13,643 nt of DNA from an uncultured Flavobacterium sp. (GCA_946479395.1 CAMLFV010000063.1:1-13643); one strand, 5' to 3'. Positions 8,256-13,487 are shown, counted from the first letter of the stretch. Translations and numbers: made by a program. The notes: generated by a model not told the origin, from the sequence alone.

Positions 8256-9103
8256 AAACGCAGCTTCCATATTTCAGTAATAAACAGCGTAGGGCTCTTG
8301 TGGTTTTTGTGGTAATCATCGTGCTTTTGCAAGCTGAGATTTTAATCGTAAAAAATAAATCGTTTGCTAAAGAAACTGTCGATTATAAAATCGACACAAA
8401 AACGCAATTACAAATTGATAGTTTAAAACAGTTAGCATTGAAGAAATACGATCTGCAATCATTTAACCCAAATTTTATTACTGATTACAAAGGATTTAAA
8501 TTTGGAATGACCACTGCCGAGATTGATAAATTACTGAAATTTAGATCAACAGGAAAGTATGTAAATTCTGCTGCCGAATTTCAACAAGTTACAGGCGTTT
8601 CAAAGGAACTGCTCGATAAAATTTCACCTTATTTTAAATTTCCGGAATGGACACAGAATAAAAAAGCAAACTCTTATGCAGAAAATAGTGAACCGGTTGT
8701 TCTTAAAAATATTGATTTAAACAAAGCAACTGTGGAAGAATTAGTTGCCATAAAAGGAATCGGCGATTATTATGCAAATGCAGTTATCAACGAACGCGAA
8801 AAATTAGGCGGTTTTGTATCGATCCATCAAATCGATTTTATAAAACAATTGCGTCCTGAAGCAATCAAAATTCTTAAACAAAATACAGTGGTTAAGAATT
8901 CTTCCGCTATCAAAAAAGTAAATGTAAATACCGGTACAAAAGAAGAATTGGCTCAAATTCCTTACATTAACAGTTATATTGCCCGGCAAATTGTGGTGCA
9001 ACGCAGCAAACAAGAAAATCCGTTAAAAATTGAAGATTTAGAAAAAATTAATAATTTTCCACTTGACAAATTAAAGATAATTAGGTTATATTTGGCTTTT
9101 TAG
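8252..9103 (+). CDS. Membrane-anchored helix-hairpin-helix protein (ComEA-like)
   Basis: A 283-residue protein with an N-terminal membrane segment (about residues 15-33, LVVFVVIIVLLQAEILIV) after a basic start, so the rest is predicted to be anchored and outside the cytoplasm. Three helix-hairpin-helix units follow: a degenerate one at about 71-130 (FITDYKGFKFGMTTAEIDKL), a canonical one at about 153-212 (IDLNKATVEELVAIKGIG) and a third at about 221-283 (VNVNTGTKEELAQIPYI). The canonical units resemble ComEA, the DNA receptor for natural transformation, but ComEA is usually shorter with one HhH pair, so a role in DNA uptake is only a possibility. Its start overlaps the DUF2851 stop as ATGA. 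The last codons contain a likely promoter for the following acyl-CoA dehydrogenase gene. Confidence 0.85.
   Translation: MKTQLPYFSNKQRRALVVFVVIIVLLQAEILIVKNKSFAKETVDYKIDTKTQLQIDSLKQLALKKYDLQSFNPNFITDYKGFKFGMTTAEIDKLLKFRSTGKYVNSAAEFQQVTGVSKELLDKISPYFKFPEWTQNKKANSYAENSEPVVLKNIDLNKATVEELVAIKGIGDYYANAVINEREKLGGFVSIHQIDFIKQLRPEAIKILKQNTVVKNSSAIKKVNVNTGTKEELAQIPYINSYIARQIVVQRSKQENPLKIEDLEKINNFPLDKLKIIRLYLAF
9063..9094 (+). promoter_or_regulatory. Promoter for the acyl-CoA dehydrogenase gene, inside the upstream HhH gene
   Basis: TTG at 9063-9065 (context CTTGACAAA) and TATATTTG at 9087-9094 are separated by 21 bases, within the TTG-N17-23-TAnnTTTG layout described for Flavobacterium. This is the only promoter in the window where both elements fit. 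It lies in the last codons of the HhH gene and gives a leader of roughly 40 bases before the ATG at 9140. Confidence 0.65.
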
Positions 9104-9139
9104 AAAAATAAGCAAAAAACAACGATAAAATACAGTACA

Positions 9140-10282
9140 ATGAATTTTGAATACAACGAAACACAAGCAATGATTGCACAGTCAATCAGAGAGTTTGCTG
9201 AAAAAGAAATCAGACCATATATAATGGAGTGGGATGAAGCGCAAATTTTTCCTGTAGAATTATTTAAAAAATTAGGAGAAATGGGCTTTATGGGAGTTTT
9301 AGTTCCTGAAGAGTTAGGTGGATCTGGTTTAGGTTATCACGAATACATTACCGTTGTTGAAGAGATTTCTAAAGTAGATTCTTCGATTGGTTTGTCGGTT
9401 GCGGCTCATAATTCATTATGTACAAATCATATTTTAACATTTGCAAACGACGAGCAAAAGAAAAAATGGATTCCTAAATTAGCAACAGGTGAGTGGATTG
9501 GTGCTTGGGGATTAACAGAGCACAACACAGGATCTGACGCCGGCGGTATGGCAACAACTGCTGTTAAAGACGGTAACGATTGGATCATCAACGGAGCTAA
9601 AAACTTTATTACACACGCAATTTCTGGTGATGTTGCTGTTGTAATTGTTCGTACAGGTGAAAAAGGTGATTCTCGCGGTATGACTGCTTTTGTAATTGAA
9701 AAAGGAACTCCAGGTTTTTCATCAGGTAAAAAAGAAAATAAATTAGGAATGCGTGCTTCTGAAACAGCGGAGTTGATTTTTGATAACTGTCGTGTTTCTG
9801 ATGCAAACCGTTTAGGTGAAGTTGGTGAAGGATTTATCCAGGCAATGAAAATTTTAGATGGTGGTCGTATCTCAATTGGTGCATTGTCATTAGGAATTGC
9901 AAAAGGAGCATACGAAGCAGCGTTGAAATACTCAAAAGAACGTGTGCAGTTTGGTAAACCAATCTCAGAATTTCAAGCAATCGGGTTTAAATTGGCAGAT
10001 ATGGCAACCGAAATTGAATGTTCGGAATTATTATTACACAAAGCGGCTTACCTAAAAAACAACCACAAACCAATGACAACAGCAGGTGCAATGGCAAAAA
10101 TGTATGCATCTGAAGTGTGTGTGAAAGTTTCTACCGAAGCAATCCAAATTCACGGTGGTTACGGTTATACAAAAGATTTTCCGGTAGAAAAATTCTTCCG
10201 CGATTCTAAGTTATGTACTATTGGAGAAGGAACAACCGAAATTCAAAAATTAGTTATATCTAGAAATCTTTTAAAAGACTAA
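9140..10282 (+). CDS. Acyl-CoA dehydrogenase (short-chain/butyryl-CoA type)
   Basis: A 380-residue FAD enzyme of exact family length. It oxidises an acyl-CoA to the trans-2-enoyl-CoA in fatty-acid or branched-chain amino-acid breakdown and passes electrons to an electron-transfer flavoprotein. Visible signatures are AWGLTEHNTGSDA (122-134, flavin/substrate binding), ERVQFGKPISEFQ (about 267-279) and the C-terminal QIHGGYGYTKDFPVEKFFRD (336-355). IGEGTTEIQ follows, whose Glu363 is at the position of the catalytic base in short- and medium-chain enzymes. Substrate length cannot be fixed from sequence alone. The gene has its own likely promoter inside the upstream gene and a terminator afterwards, so it appears monocistronic. 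Coding sequence is contiguous with no sign of damage. Confidence 0.95.
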   Translation: MNFEYNETQAMIAQSIREFAEKEIRPYIMEWDEAQIFPVELFKKLGEMGFMGVLVPEELGGSGLGYHEYITVVEEISKVDSSIGLSVAAHNSLCTNHILTFANDEQKKKWIPKLATGEWIGAWGLTEHNTGSDAGGMATTAVKDGNDWIINGAKNFITHAISGDVAVVIVRTGEKGDSRGMTAFVIEKGTPGFSSGKKENKLGMRASETAELIFDNCRVSDANRLGEVGEGFIQAMKILDGGRISIGALSLGIAKGAYEAALKYSKERVQFGKPISEFQAIGFKLADMATEIECSELLLHKAAYLKNNHKPMTTAGAMAKMYASEVCVKVSTEAIQIHGGYGYTKDFPVEKFFRDSKLCTIGEGTTEIQKLVISRNLLKD

Positions 10283-10307
10283 TTCTCTTAGAGAATAGAA
10301 AATAGAT

Positions 10308-10348
10308 AAAAGAGGAAAGACTGTAGGGGTTTTTCCTTTTTTTGTTTT
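10308..10348 (+). terminator. Intrinsic terminator after the acyl-CoA dehydrogenase gene (repeat copy 1)
   Basis: AGGAAAGAC (10313-10321) pairs with GTTTTTCCT (10329-10337) over a TGTAGGG loop. Flanking A and T bases extend the stem to 10308/10342, followed by a long T tract. A smaller 6-base-pair hairpin, ATTCTC/GAGAAT (10282-10296), sits directly after the stop codon. A closely similar element recurs at 10972-11010. Confidence 0.8.
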
Positions 10349-10349
10349 T
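10311..10349 (+). repeat. Terminator-shaped direct repeat, copy 1 (upstream of the toxin-antitoxin module)
   Basis: Begins AGAGGAAAGACTGTA and continues through GGGGTTTTTCC and a T tract ending in GTTTTT. It differs from the copy at 10972-11010 by two loop bases, one C/T change and about one base of T-tract length. Similarity continues weakly into the following A/T-rich bases. Confidence 0.75.
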
Positions 10350-10394
10350 ATAATTTTGTAAAATGTCAGTTTTATAATAGTAAAAAGTTTTTTG

Positions 10395-10402
10395 TAAATT
10401 TG
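10395..10402 (+). promoter_or_regulatory. Candidate -7 box for the toxin-antitoxin operon
   Basis: TAAATTTG matches TAnnTTTG and lies 22 bases before the antitoxin ATG. No TTG lies at the normal upstream distance. A second match, TAATTTTG, is at 10351-10358 just after the terminator. The small inverted repeat ATTTT-GT-AAAAT (10353-10364) could be an operator for autoregulation, but in such A/T-rich DNA it may be chance. Confidence 0.45.
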
Positions 10403-10423
10403 AATGATGTAAAAGATTGAAAG

Positions 10424-10660
10424 ATGGATATTCAAACAAGAAAAATAGAGTTTATACAAGAATTTTTAAAACTTCAAAACGAAGAATTAATTTCTCGTCT
10501 TGAAAATCTTTTGCGTGCAGGTAAATCAAAGAATGATGATTTTAAGCAAATGACAATCGATGAATTTAATAGTCGTATTGATCAATCTATGAACGATTCA
10601 AAAAACGAAAGGTTAACAAATTCCAATGATCTAATTACTGAAATTGAAAAATGGAGCTAA
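10424..10660 (+). CDS. Antitoxin of a type II RelE/ParE-type toxin-antitoxin module
   Basis: A 78-residue, highly charged, helical protein: an N-terminal amphipathic helix region (TRKIEFIQEFLKLQNEELISRLENLL) and an acidic C-terminal part with TIDEFNSRIDQSMNDSKN, the usual pattern of small Bacteroidota antitoxins encoded before RelE/ParE toxins. I do not recognise a specific DNA-binding fold. The antitoxin would wrap and neutralise the toxin encoded next, and such proteins often repress their own operon. The assignment rests mainly on size, composition and the toxin gene that overlaps its last 10 bases, an arrangement that couples translation of the two. Confidence 0.8.
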   Translation: MDIQTRKIEFIQEFLKLQNEELISRLENLLRAGKSKNDDFKQMTIDEFNSRIDQSMNDSKNERLTNSNDLITEIEKWS

Positions 10661-11037
10661 AGGTTTTTTGGACAGATTTTGCAAAAAGTGAGCTTAAAAA
10701 TATTTTCGATTATCATAAAGAAAAAGTAAGCGTTAAAATAGCTGAACAAATTACTAAACAAATTGTTGGTACGGCAAATGAATTAAAAAGTTTTCCTGAA
10801 ATGGGCGCGGTTGAAGAACTTTTGAAAAATAGACCTGAAAGCTTTAGATATATTATAAGTACAAACTATAAAGTTATCTATTGGATCAATAGAGACAAAG
10901 AACGAATTGAAATTGTAGATGTATTTGATACAAGACAAAGTCCAATAAAAATTACAAAAACAAATAATTCAAGAGGAAAGACTGTACTGGTTTTTCTTTT
11001 TTTTTGTTTTAGATTTTATATATTTAGCTGTTTTTAA
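10651..11037 (+). CDS. RelE/ParE-family toxin with an aberrant C-terminal tail
   Basis: Residues 1-101 form a complete RelE/ParE toxin: MELKVFWTDFAKSELKNIFDYH, then a helical pair (KIAEQITKQIVGTANELKSFP), the strand region FRYIISTNYKVIYWI, and the ending IEIVDVFDTRQSPIKI. RelE types cut mRNA on the ribosome and ParE types inhibit gyrase; the sequence does not decide between them. Family members usually end near residue 95-105. Here about 22-25 more residues follow (VLVFLFFCFRFYIFSCF at the end), and they are simply a translation of the terminator-like repeat at 10972-11010. A TAA at 10965-10967 sits one frame away, so a single lost A in an upstream A run could explain the tail. The start overlaps the antitoxin stop (ATGGAGCTAA). 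Confidence 0.85.
   Translation: MELKVFWTDFAKSELKNIFDYHKEKVSVKIAEQITKQIVGTANELKSFPEMGAVEELLKNRPESFRYIISTNYKVIYWINRDKERIEIVDVFDTRQSPIKITKTNNSRGKTVLVFLFFCFRFYIFSCF
10972..11010 (+). repeat. Terminator-shaped direct repeat, copy 2 (inside the toxin reading frame)
   Basis: Begins AGAGGAAAGACTGTA like copy 1 at 10311-10349, then CTGGTTTTTC and nine T. The hairpin still forms, because the C-to-T change leaves a G-T pair in the stem. It is the likely transcription terminator of the toxin-antitoxin operon but lies before the toxin's in-frame stop at 11035-11037. Confidence 0.75.
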
Positions 11038-11051
11038 ATAATCAAATTAAA

Positions 11052-11732
11052 GTGTTTTTGAAAAAGATATATAAGTTTAAGTTATACTTAATACTTTTTA
11101 CATTATGTAGTTGTGGAAGTATTAGTGATTCTTTTAAATCTCATATTGATGGTGAATATATTCCTAAAAACCTTAATGATGCTATTTCTGAACTTGATAA
11201 AAACATTAGTGATTCAAGTAAAATACTAATTAAGAAAATGTCTGAAGAAGATTTTTTGAGTGAATCTCATTTTGGGGATGGGATGGTTATAAGAAATAAT
11301 TGGAATCTATGGGGGAAATCAAGGCTAAAGAGCTATTTCAAAATAAAAGGTGTTTCTCACCCTGATGATATGTCGTCAATAATTCTCAAAAGTTATTATC
11401 GAAAAATTAATAACCAAGAAATAAGACTCAATGAGCAAATAAAGTATTACAAAAAGTATTGGAAAACCGCCAATAAGGAAGAAAGGTTATTAAGCTTACC
11501 AAAAGAAGAAAAGCATCCTGAACGAAATTTAGAATTCGGATATGCAATGTATTATACAAATAATGGGAATACAGCAATTATACATATGCAAACTAATTCT
11601 GTGATTGATTGTTATTGGATTTATGACTATTATTATGGATGGGCAAAAATTGATAATCAAACTAAAGAATTGTTGCAAAATTCCCGAAGTATAGAAACGG
11701 AAAAATTAATGAATCAGATATTTAATAAATAA
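11052..11732 (+). CDS. Putative lipoprotein with DUF6794-like domain
   Basis: A 226-residue protein with a lipoprotein signal peptide (KKIYKFKLYLILFTLCSC, lipidated Cys about residue 21). After it comes a domain that I recognise, without certainty, as DUF6794: IPKNLNDAISELDK, HFGDGMVIRNNWNLWGKSRL, HPDDMSSIILKSYYRK and a YYKKYW motif. Function is unknown. No ATG precedes the signal peptide: an in-frame stop lies at 11025-11027 and the first in-frame ATG falls after the signal sequence (MSEEDF). The start must therefore be GTG at 11052 or TTG at 11058; the latter gives the typical MKKIYK beginning. It follows the toxin by 14 bases, just after the second terminator-like repeat, and no -7 box of its own is evident. 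It may be a cargo gene linked to the toxin-antitoxin module or a resident gene whose 5' region was altered. Confidence 0.7.
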   Translation: MFLKKIYKFKLYLILFTLCSCGSISDSFKSHIDGEYIPKNLNDAISELDKNISDSSKILIKKMSEEDFLSESHFGDGMVIRNNWNLWGKSRLKSYFKIKGVSHPDDMSSIILKSYYRKINNQEIRLNEQIKYYKKYWKTANKEERLLSLPKEEKHPERNLEFGYAMYYTNNGNTAIIHMQTNSVIDCYWIYDYYYGWAKIDNQTKELLQNSRSIETEKLMNQIFNK

Positions 11733-11738
11733 TTTCAA

Positions 11739-11759
11739 ATTCATAATTCATAATTCAAA
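11739..11759 (+). repeat. Short tandem repeat, 7-base unit
   Basis: ATTCATA occurs twice in a row followed by a degenerate third unit ATTCAAA, immediately upstream of the rpsU -7 box. The gap from 11733 to 11805 otherwise holds only the rpsU promoter and leader. Confidence 0.7.
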
Positions 11760-11768
11760 AATTATTTC

Positions 11769-11776
11769 TACTTTTG
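11769..11776 (+). promoter_or_regulatory. Promoter -7 box for rpsU
   Basis: TACTTTTG matches TAnnTTTG and is followed by CACCC. A transcript starting a few bases downstream would have a leader of only about 20-25 bases, consisting almost wholly of the Shine-Dalgarno region. No -33 TTG is seen. Confidence 0.6.
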
Positions 11777-11786
11777 CACCCATAAT

Positions 11787-11797
11787 GAAAGGAGGTG
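11787..11797 (+). promoter_or_regulatory. Exceptionally strong Shine-Dalgarno sequence of rpsU
   Basis: GAAAGGAGGTG is complementary over 11 bases to the 3' end of Bacteroidota 16S rRNA. The GGAGG core ends 10 bases before the rpsU ATG. No other gene in this window has anything comparable, which fits the known avoidance of Shine-Dalgarno sequences in this lineage and the special case of rpsU. Confidence 0.9.
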
Positions 11798-11805
11798 TAT
11801 AAATT

Positions 11806-12000
11806 ATGTTGATCATTCCAATTAAAGACGGAGAAAATATTGATAGAGCGTTAAAACGTTACAAAAGAAAATTTGACAAAACAGGAACGTTACGTCAGTT
11901 AAGATCTCGTAAAAACTTTACGAAACCTTCTATAACAAAACGCGCGCAATTACAAAAAGCACAATACGTTCAAGGCTTAAGAGATGCTGTAGAGTTCTAG
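11806..12000 (+). CDS. rpsU: 30S ribosomal protein bS21
   Basis: A 64-residue basic protein of normal bS21 length, starting MLIIPIKDGENIDRALKRYKRK with the conserved RALKRYKRKFDKTG segment. In Flavobacterium johnsoniae, bS21 together with bS18 and bS6 holds the anti-Shine-Dalgarno end of 16S rRNA in a pocket, which explains why most mRNAs in the phylum lack such sites. Tyr54, reported as important for this, is present here at residue 54 (KAQYVQG). The strong Shine-Dalgarno sequence in front of the gene fits the proposed autoregulation: ribosomes lacking bS21 have a free anti-Shine-Dalgarno and preferentially translate rpsU. It is followed by a terminator and then by the xerC-type gene. Confidence 0.97.
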   Translation: MLIIPIKDGENIDRALKRYKRKFDKTGTLRQLRSRKNFTKPSITKRAQLQKAQYVQGLRDAVEF

Positions 12001-12022
12001 TAAGTTTTTGAAATAATATTTT

Positions 12023-12064
12023 AAAAATCGCTAATTAAAGGTAACTTTGGTTAGCGATTTTTTT
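12023..12064 (+). terminator. Intrinsic terminator after rpsU
   Basis: AAAAATCGCTAA (12023-12034) pairs with TTAGCGATTTTT (12051-12062) and runs into T. The 16-base loop holds a small nested stem, AAAG/CTTT, and a -7 box for the next gene. Confidence 0.85.
12042..12049 (+). promoter_or_regulatory. Candidate -7 box for the tyrosine recombinase gene, in the terminator loop
   Basis: TAACTTTG matches TAnnTTTG, with the ATG at 12065 just downstream. Transcription would start within the descending arm of the rpsU terminator, so the new transcript would lack the ascending arm. No -33 TTG lies at the proper distance. Confidence 0.45.
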
Positions 12065-12970
12065 ATGGAAAAATTTATTAAACCTTATTACGACTATCTT
12101 TTAAAAGAAAAACATTTTTCGTTACATACCGTAAACGCGTATGTGAACGATGTAGAAGCGTTTTTAAATTTTACTGTAAAAGATGTTTCTGTGGTTAACG
12201 AAATAGTTTATCAGCATATTAGGAATTGGATTGTGTCCTTATCATCTCAAAAAATGAGCAACAATTCCATAAATCGTAAAATAGCATCGCTAAAAAGTTA
12301 CTTCAAGTTTTTATACATAACCAAAACAATAAGCAGCTATCCGTTACAAGCGCATAAAGCTTTAAGAGTAAAAAAAGTATTGCAGGTGCCTTTTTCTGAA
12401 GATGAAATGAAGAAAATAGAACGTGCCGATTTCGATGAAGATTATTTCGGGCTGCAAAACTATGTAATCATTGTGCTTTTTTATACGTTAGGAATCCGTA
12501 AAAGCGAACTGATCAATTTACAATTAAACGATATCGACCTAAATAAACGGGAAATTAAAGTTTTAGGTAAAAGATCCAAAGAGCGTATTATTCCGATACT
12601 TCCATCTGTAGCTGATATTTTATTAGAATTTATCGAAAAGCGCAAACAGCAATTTGGCAATGATTACAGCAAGAATATCTTTTTGTTAAAAAACACGCAA
12701 AATTTAAATCAAACATTTGTATATCGTTTAATAAATAATTATTTTAGGGGTGTAACTTCTAAAGGAAAAAAAAGTCCGCACGTGTTACGCCATACATTTG
12801 CTACACATATGCTAAACGCAGGTGCCAATTTAAATACGGTTAAAGAATTGCTTGGTCATTCAAGTTTGTCATCAACCCAAATTTATACGCACACCAGTTT
12901 GGCAGAATTAAAAAAAATGTACAGTAAAACACATCCGCGTTTTAATGCCGAAGAAGAAGATTTATTATGA
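12065..12970 (+). CDS. Tyrosine recombinase, XerC/XerD family
   Basis: A 301-residue recombinase of normal Xer length. Residues 1 to about 100 are the SAM-like N-terminal core-binding domain (YLLKEKHFSLHTVNAYVNDV). The C-terminal catalytic domain holds all expected residues: Arg145 (TLGIRKSEL), Lys169 in the beta-hairpin (LGKRSKER), His239 and Arg242 (PHVLRHTFATH), His265 (LLGHSS) and the nucleophile Tyr274 (TQIYTH). Xer proteins resolve chromosome dimers at dif; the conserved location between rpsU and an HPF gene argues for a housekeeping role rather than a mobile-element integrase. Whether it is the XerC or XerD partner is not decidable here. The frame is open to 12047, but that start lies inside the terminator arm; ATG at 12065 is the likely one. 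The HPF gene follows after 20 bases with no terminator, so the two are probably cotranscribed. Confidence 0.92.
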   Translation: MEKFIKPYYDYLLKEKHFSLHTVNAYVNDVEAFLNFTVKDVSVVNEIVYQHIRNWIVSLSSQKMSNNSINRKIASLKSYFKFLYITKTISSYPLQAHKALRVKKVLQVPFSEDEMKKIERADFDEDYFGLQNYVIIVLFYTLGIRKSELINLQLNDIDLNKREIKVLGKRSKERIIPILPSVADILLEFIEKRKQQFGNDYSKNIFLLKNTQNLNQTFVYRLINNYFRGVTSKGKKSPHVLRHTFATHMLNAGANLNTVKELLGHSSLSSTQIYTHTSLAELKKMYSKTHPRFNAEEEDLL

Positions 12971-12990
12971 ACCTTTAAAATATAATTTTT

Positions 12991-13290
12991 ATGAAAGTAA
13001 ATGTTCAAGCGGTTAATTTTAATATTGATCGAAAATTGGTAGATTTTATAAACATTCGTTTAGAAAAATTACAGCAGTTTTATGATAAAATTGTTGGAAT
13101 TGATGTATCTTTGCATACAGAAAATACAAGTGACAAAGAAAACAAGTCAGTAGATATTATTGTACGAATTCCGGGTGATGATTTAGTGGTTAAAAAAACA
13201 GCTAAATCGTTTGAGGAAGCAACCGATATGGGTGCCGATGCCTTAGAGCGTTTGCTTGTTAAACGCAAAGAGAAAATTAAAGCACATTAA
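12991..13290 (+). CDS. Ribosome hibernation-promoting factor, short HPF/RaiA (YfiA) type
   Basis: A 99-residue protein with the S30AE fold pattern: MKVNVQAVNFNIDRKLVDFINIRLEKLQQFY, a strand with VDVSL-like sequence (GIDVSLHTEN), VDIIVRIPGDDLVVKKTAKSFEEATDMGADALERLL and a basic tail. It binds the decoding site of stationary-phase ribosomes and keeps them inactive and stable. It lacks the C-terminal dimerisation domain of long HPF, so it belongs to the short type. Its position 20 bases after the recombinase gene suggests a common transcript; the terminator at 13347-13374 closes it. The bases from 13291 to 13337 are A/T-rich and hold nothing I can name. Confidence 0.93.
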   Translation: MKVNVQAVNFNIDRKLVDFINIRLEKLQQFYDKIVGIDVSLHTENTSDKENKSVDIIVRIPGDDLVVKKTAKSFEEATDMGADALERLLVKRKEKIKAH

Positions 13291-13337
13291 AAAAGTAAAA
13301 AAACATAAAAAAGTTTTTATTTTTTTAAATAAGTATA

Positions 13338-13345
13338 TATATTTG
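13338..13345 (+). promoter_or_regulatory. Candidate -7 box for the tRNA operon
   Basis: TATATTTG matches TAnnTTTG and lies directly before the HPF terminator hairpin, 34 bases upstream of tRNA-Thr. The implied start would fall inside the hairpin's first arm. No -33 TTG is seen. Confidence 0.5.
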
Positions 13346-13346
13346 C

Positions 13347-13374
13347 AGTCCGTTAGAAATAGCGGACTTTTTTT
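13347..13374 (+). terminator. Intrinsic terminator between the HPF gene and the tRNA cluster
   Basis: AGTCCGTTA (13347-13355) pairs with TAGCGGACT (13360-13368), with one T-G pair, closed by a GAAA tetraloop (GNRA type) and followed by a T run. Confidence 0.85.
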
Positions 13375-13379
13375 AAGTT

Positions 13380-13453
13380 GCCTTTGTAGCTCAGCTGGCT
13401 AGAGCAGCTGATTTGTAATCAGCAGGTCGTGGGTTCGAGTCCCTCCAAAGGCT
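13380..13453 (+). tRNA. tRNA-Thr, anticodon TGT
   Basis: A complete cloverleaf: acceptor GCCTTTG/CAAAGGC (13380-13386 with 13446-13452), D stem GCTC/GAGC, anticodon stem GCTGA/TCAGC with loop TTTGTAA, anticodon TGT at 13414-13416, and T loop TTCGAGT. The T stem GTGGG/CCCTC has one T-T mismatch. CCA is not encoded, as expected in this phylum. The anticodon reads ACA and, by wobble, other Thr codons. Confidence 0.95.
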
Positions 13454-13487
13454 CTTCAACAAAACAAGTTGTAAAAATAACAGGTTA

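Noticed and set aside
10271..10459. Minus-strand frame of 62 codons across the terminator and toxin-antitoxin promoter region.
   Set aside because: Its product is rich in Ile, Lys, Phe and Tyr as expected from translating A/T-rich intergenic DNA; it overlaps a terminator and has no family features.
11739..11759. Period-7 repeat as the start of a CRISPR or iteron array.
   Set aside because: There are only two exact units and one degenerate unit, no spacers, and no replication or cas gene nearby.
11727..11767. Inverted repeat AAATAATTT/AAATTATTT between the lipoprotein gene and rpsU as a terminator.
   Set aside because: The stem is only A-T pairs with a 23-base loop, so it would be very weak; no good terminator is seen for the lipoprotein gene.
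12065..12970. Tyrosine recombinase as evidence of an integrated mobile element next to tRNA genes.
   Set aside because: Its length and motifs are those of housekeeping Xer recombinases, it sits between rpsU and an HPF gene, and no attachment-site duplication of a tRNA end or phage or plasmid genes are visible.
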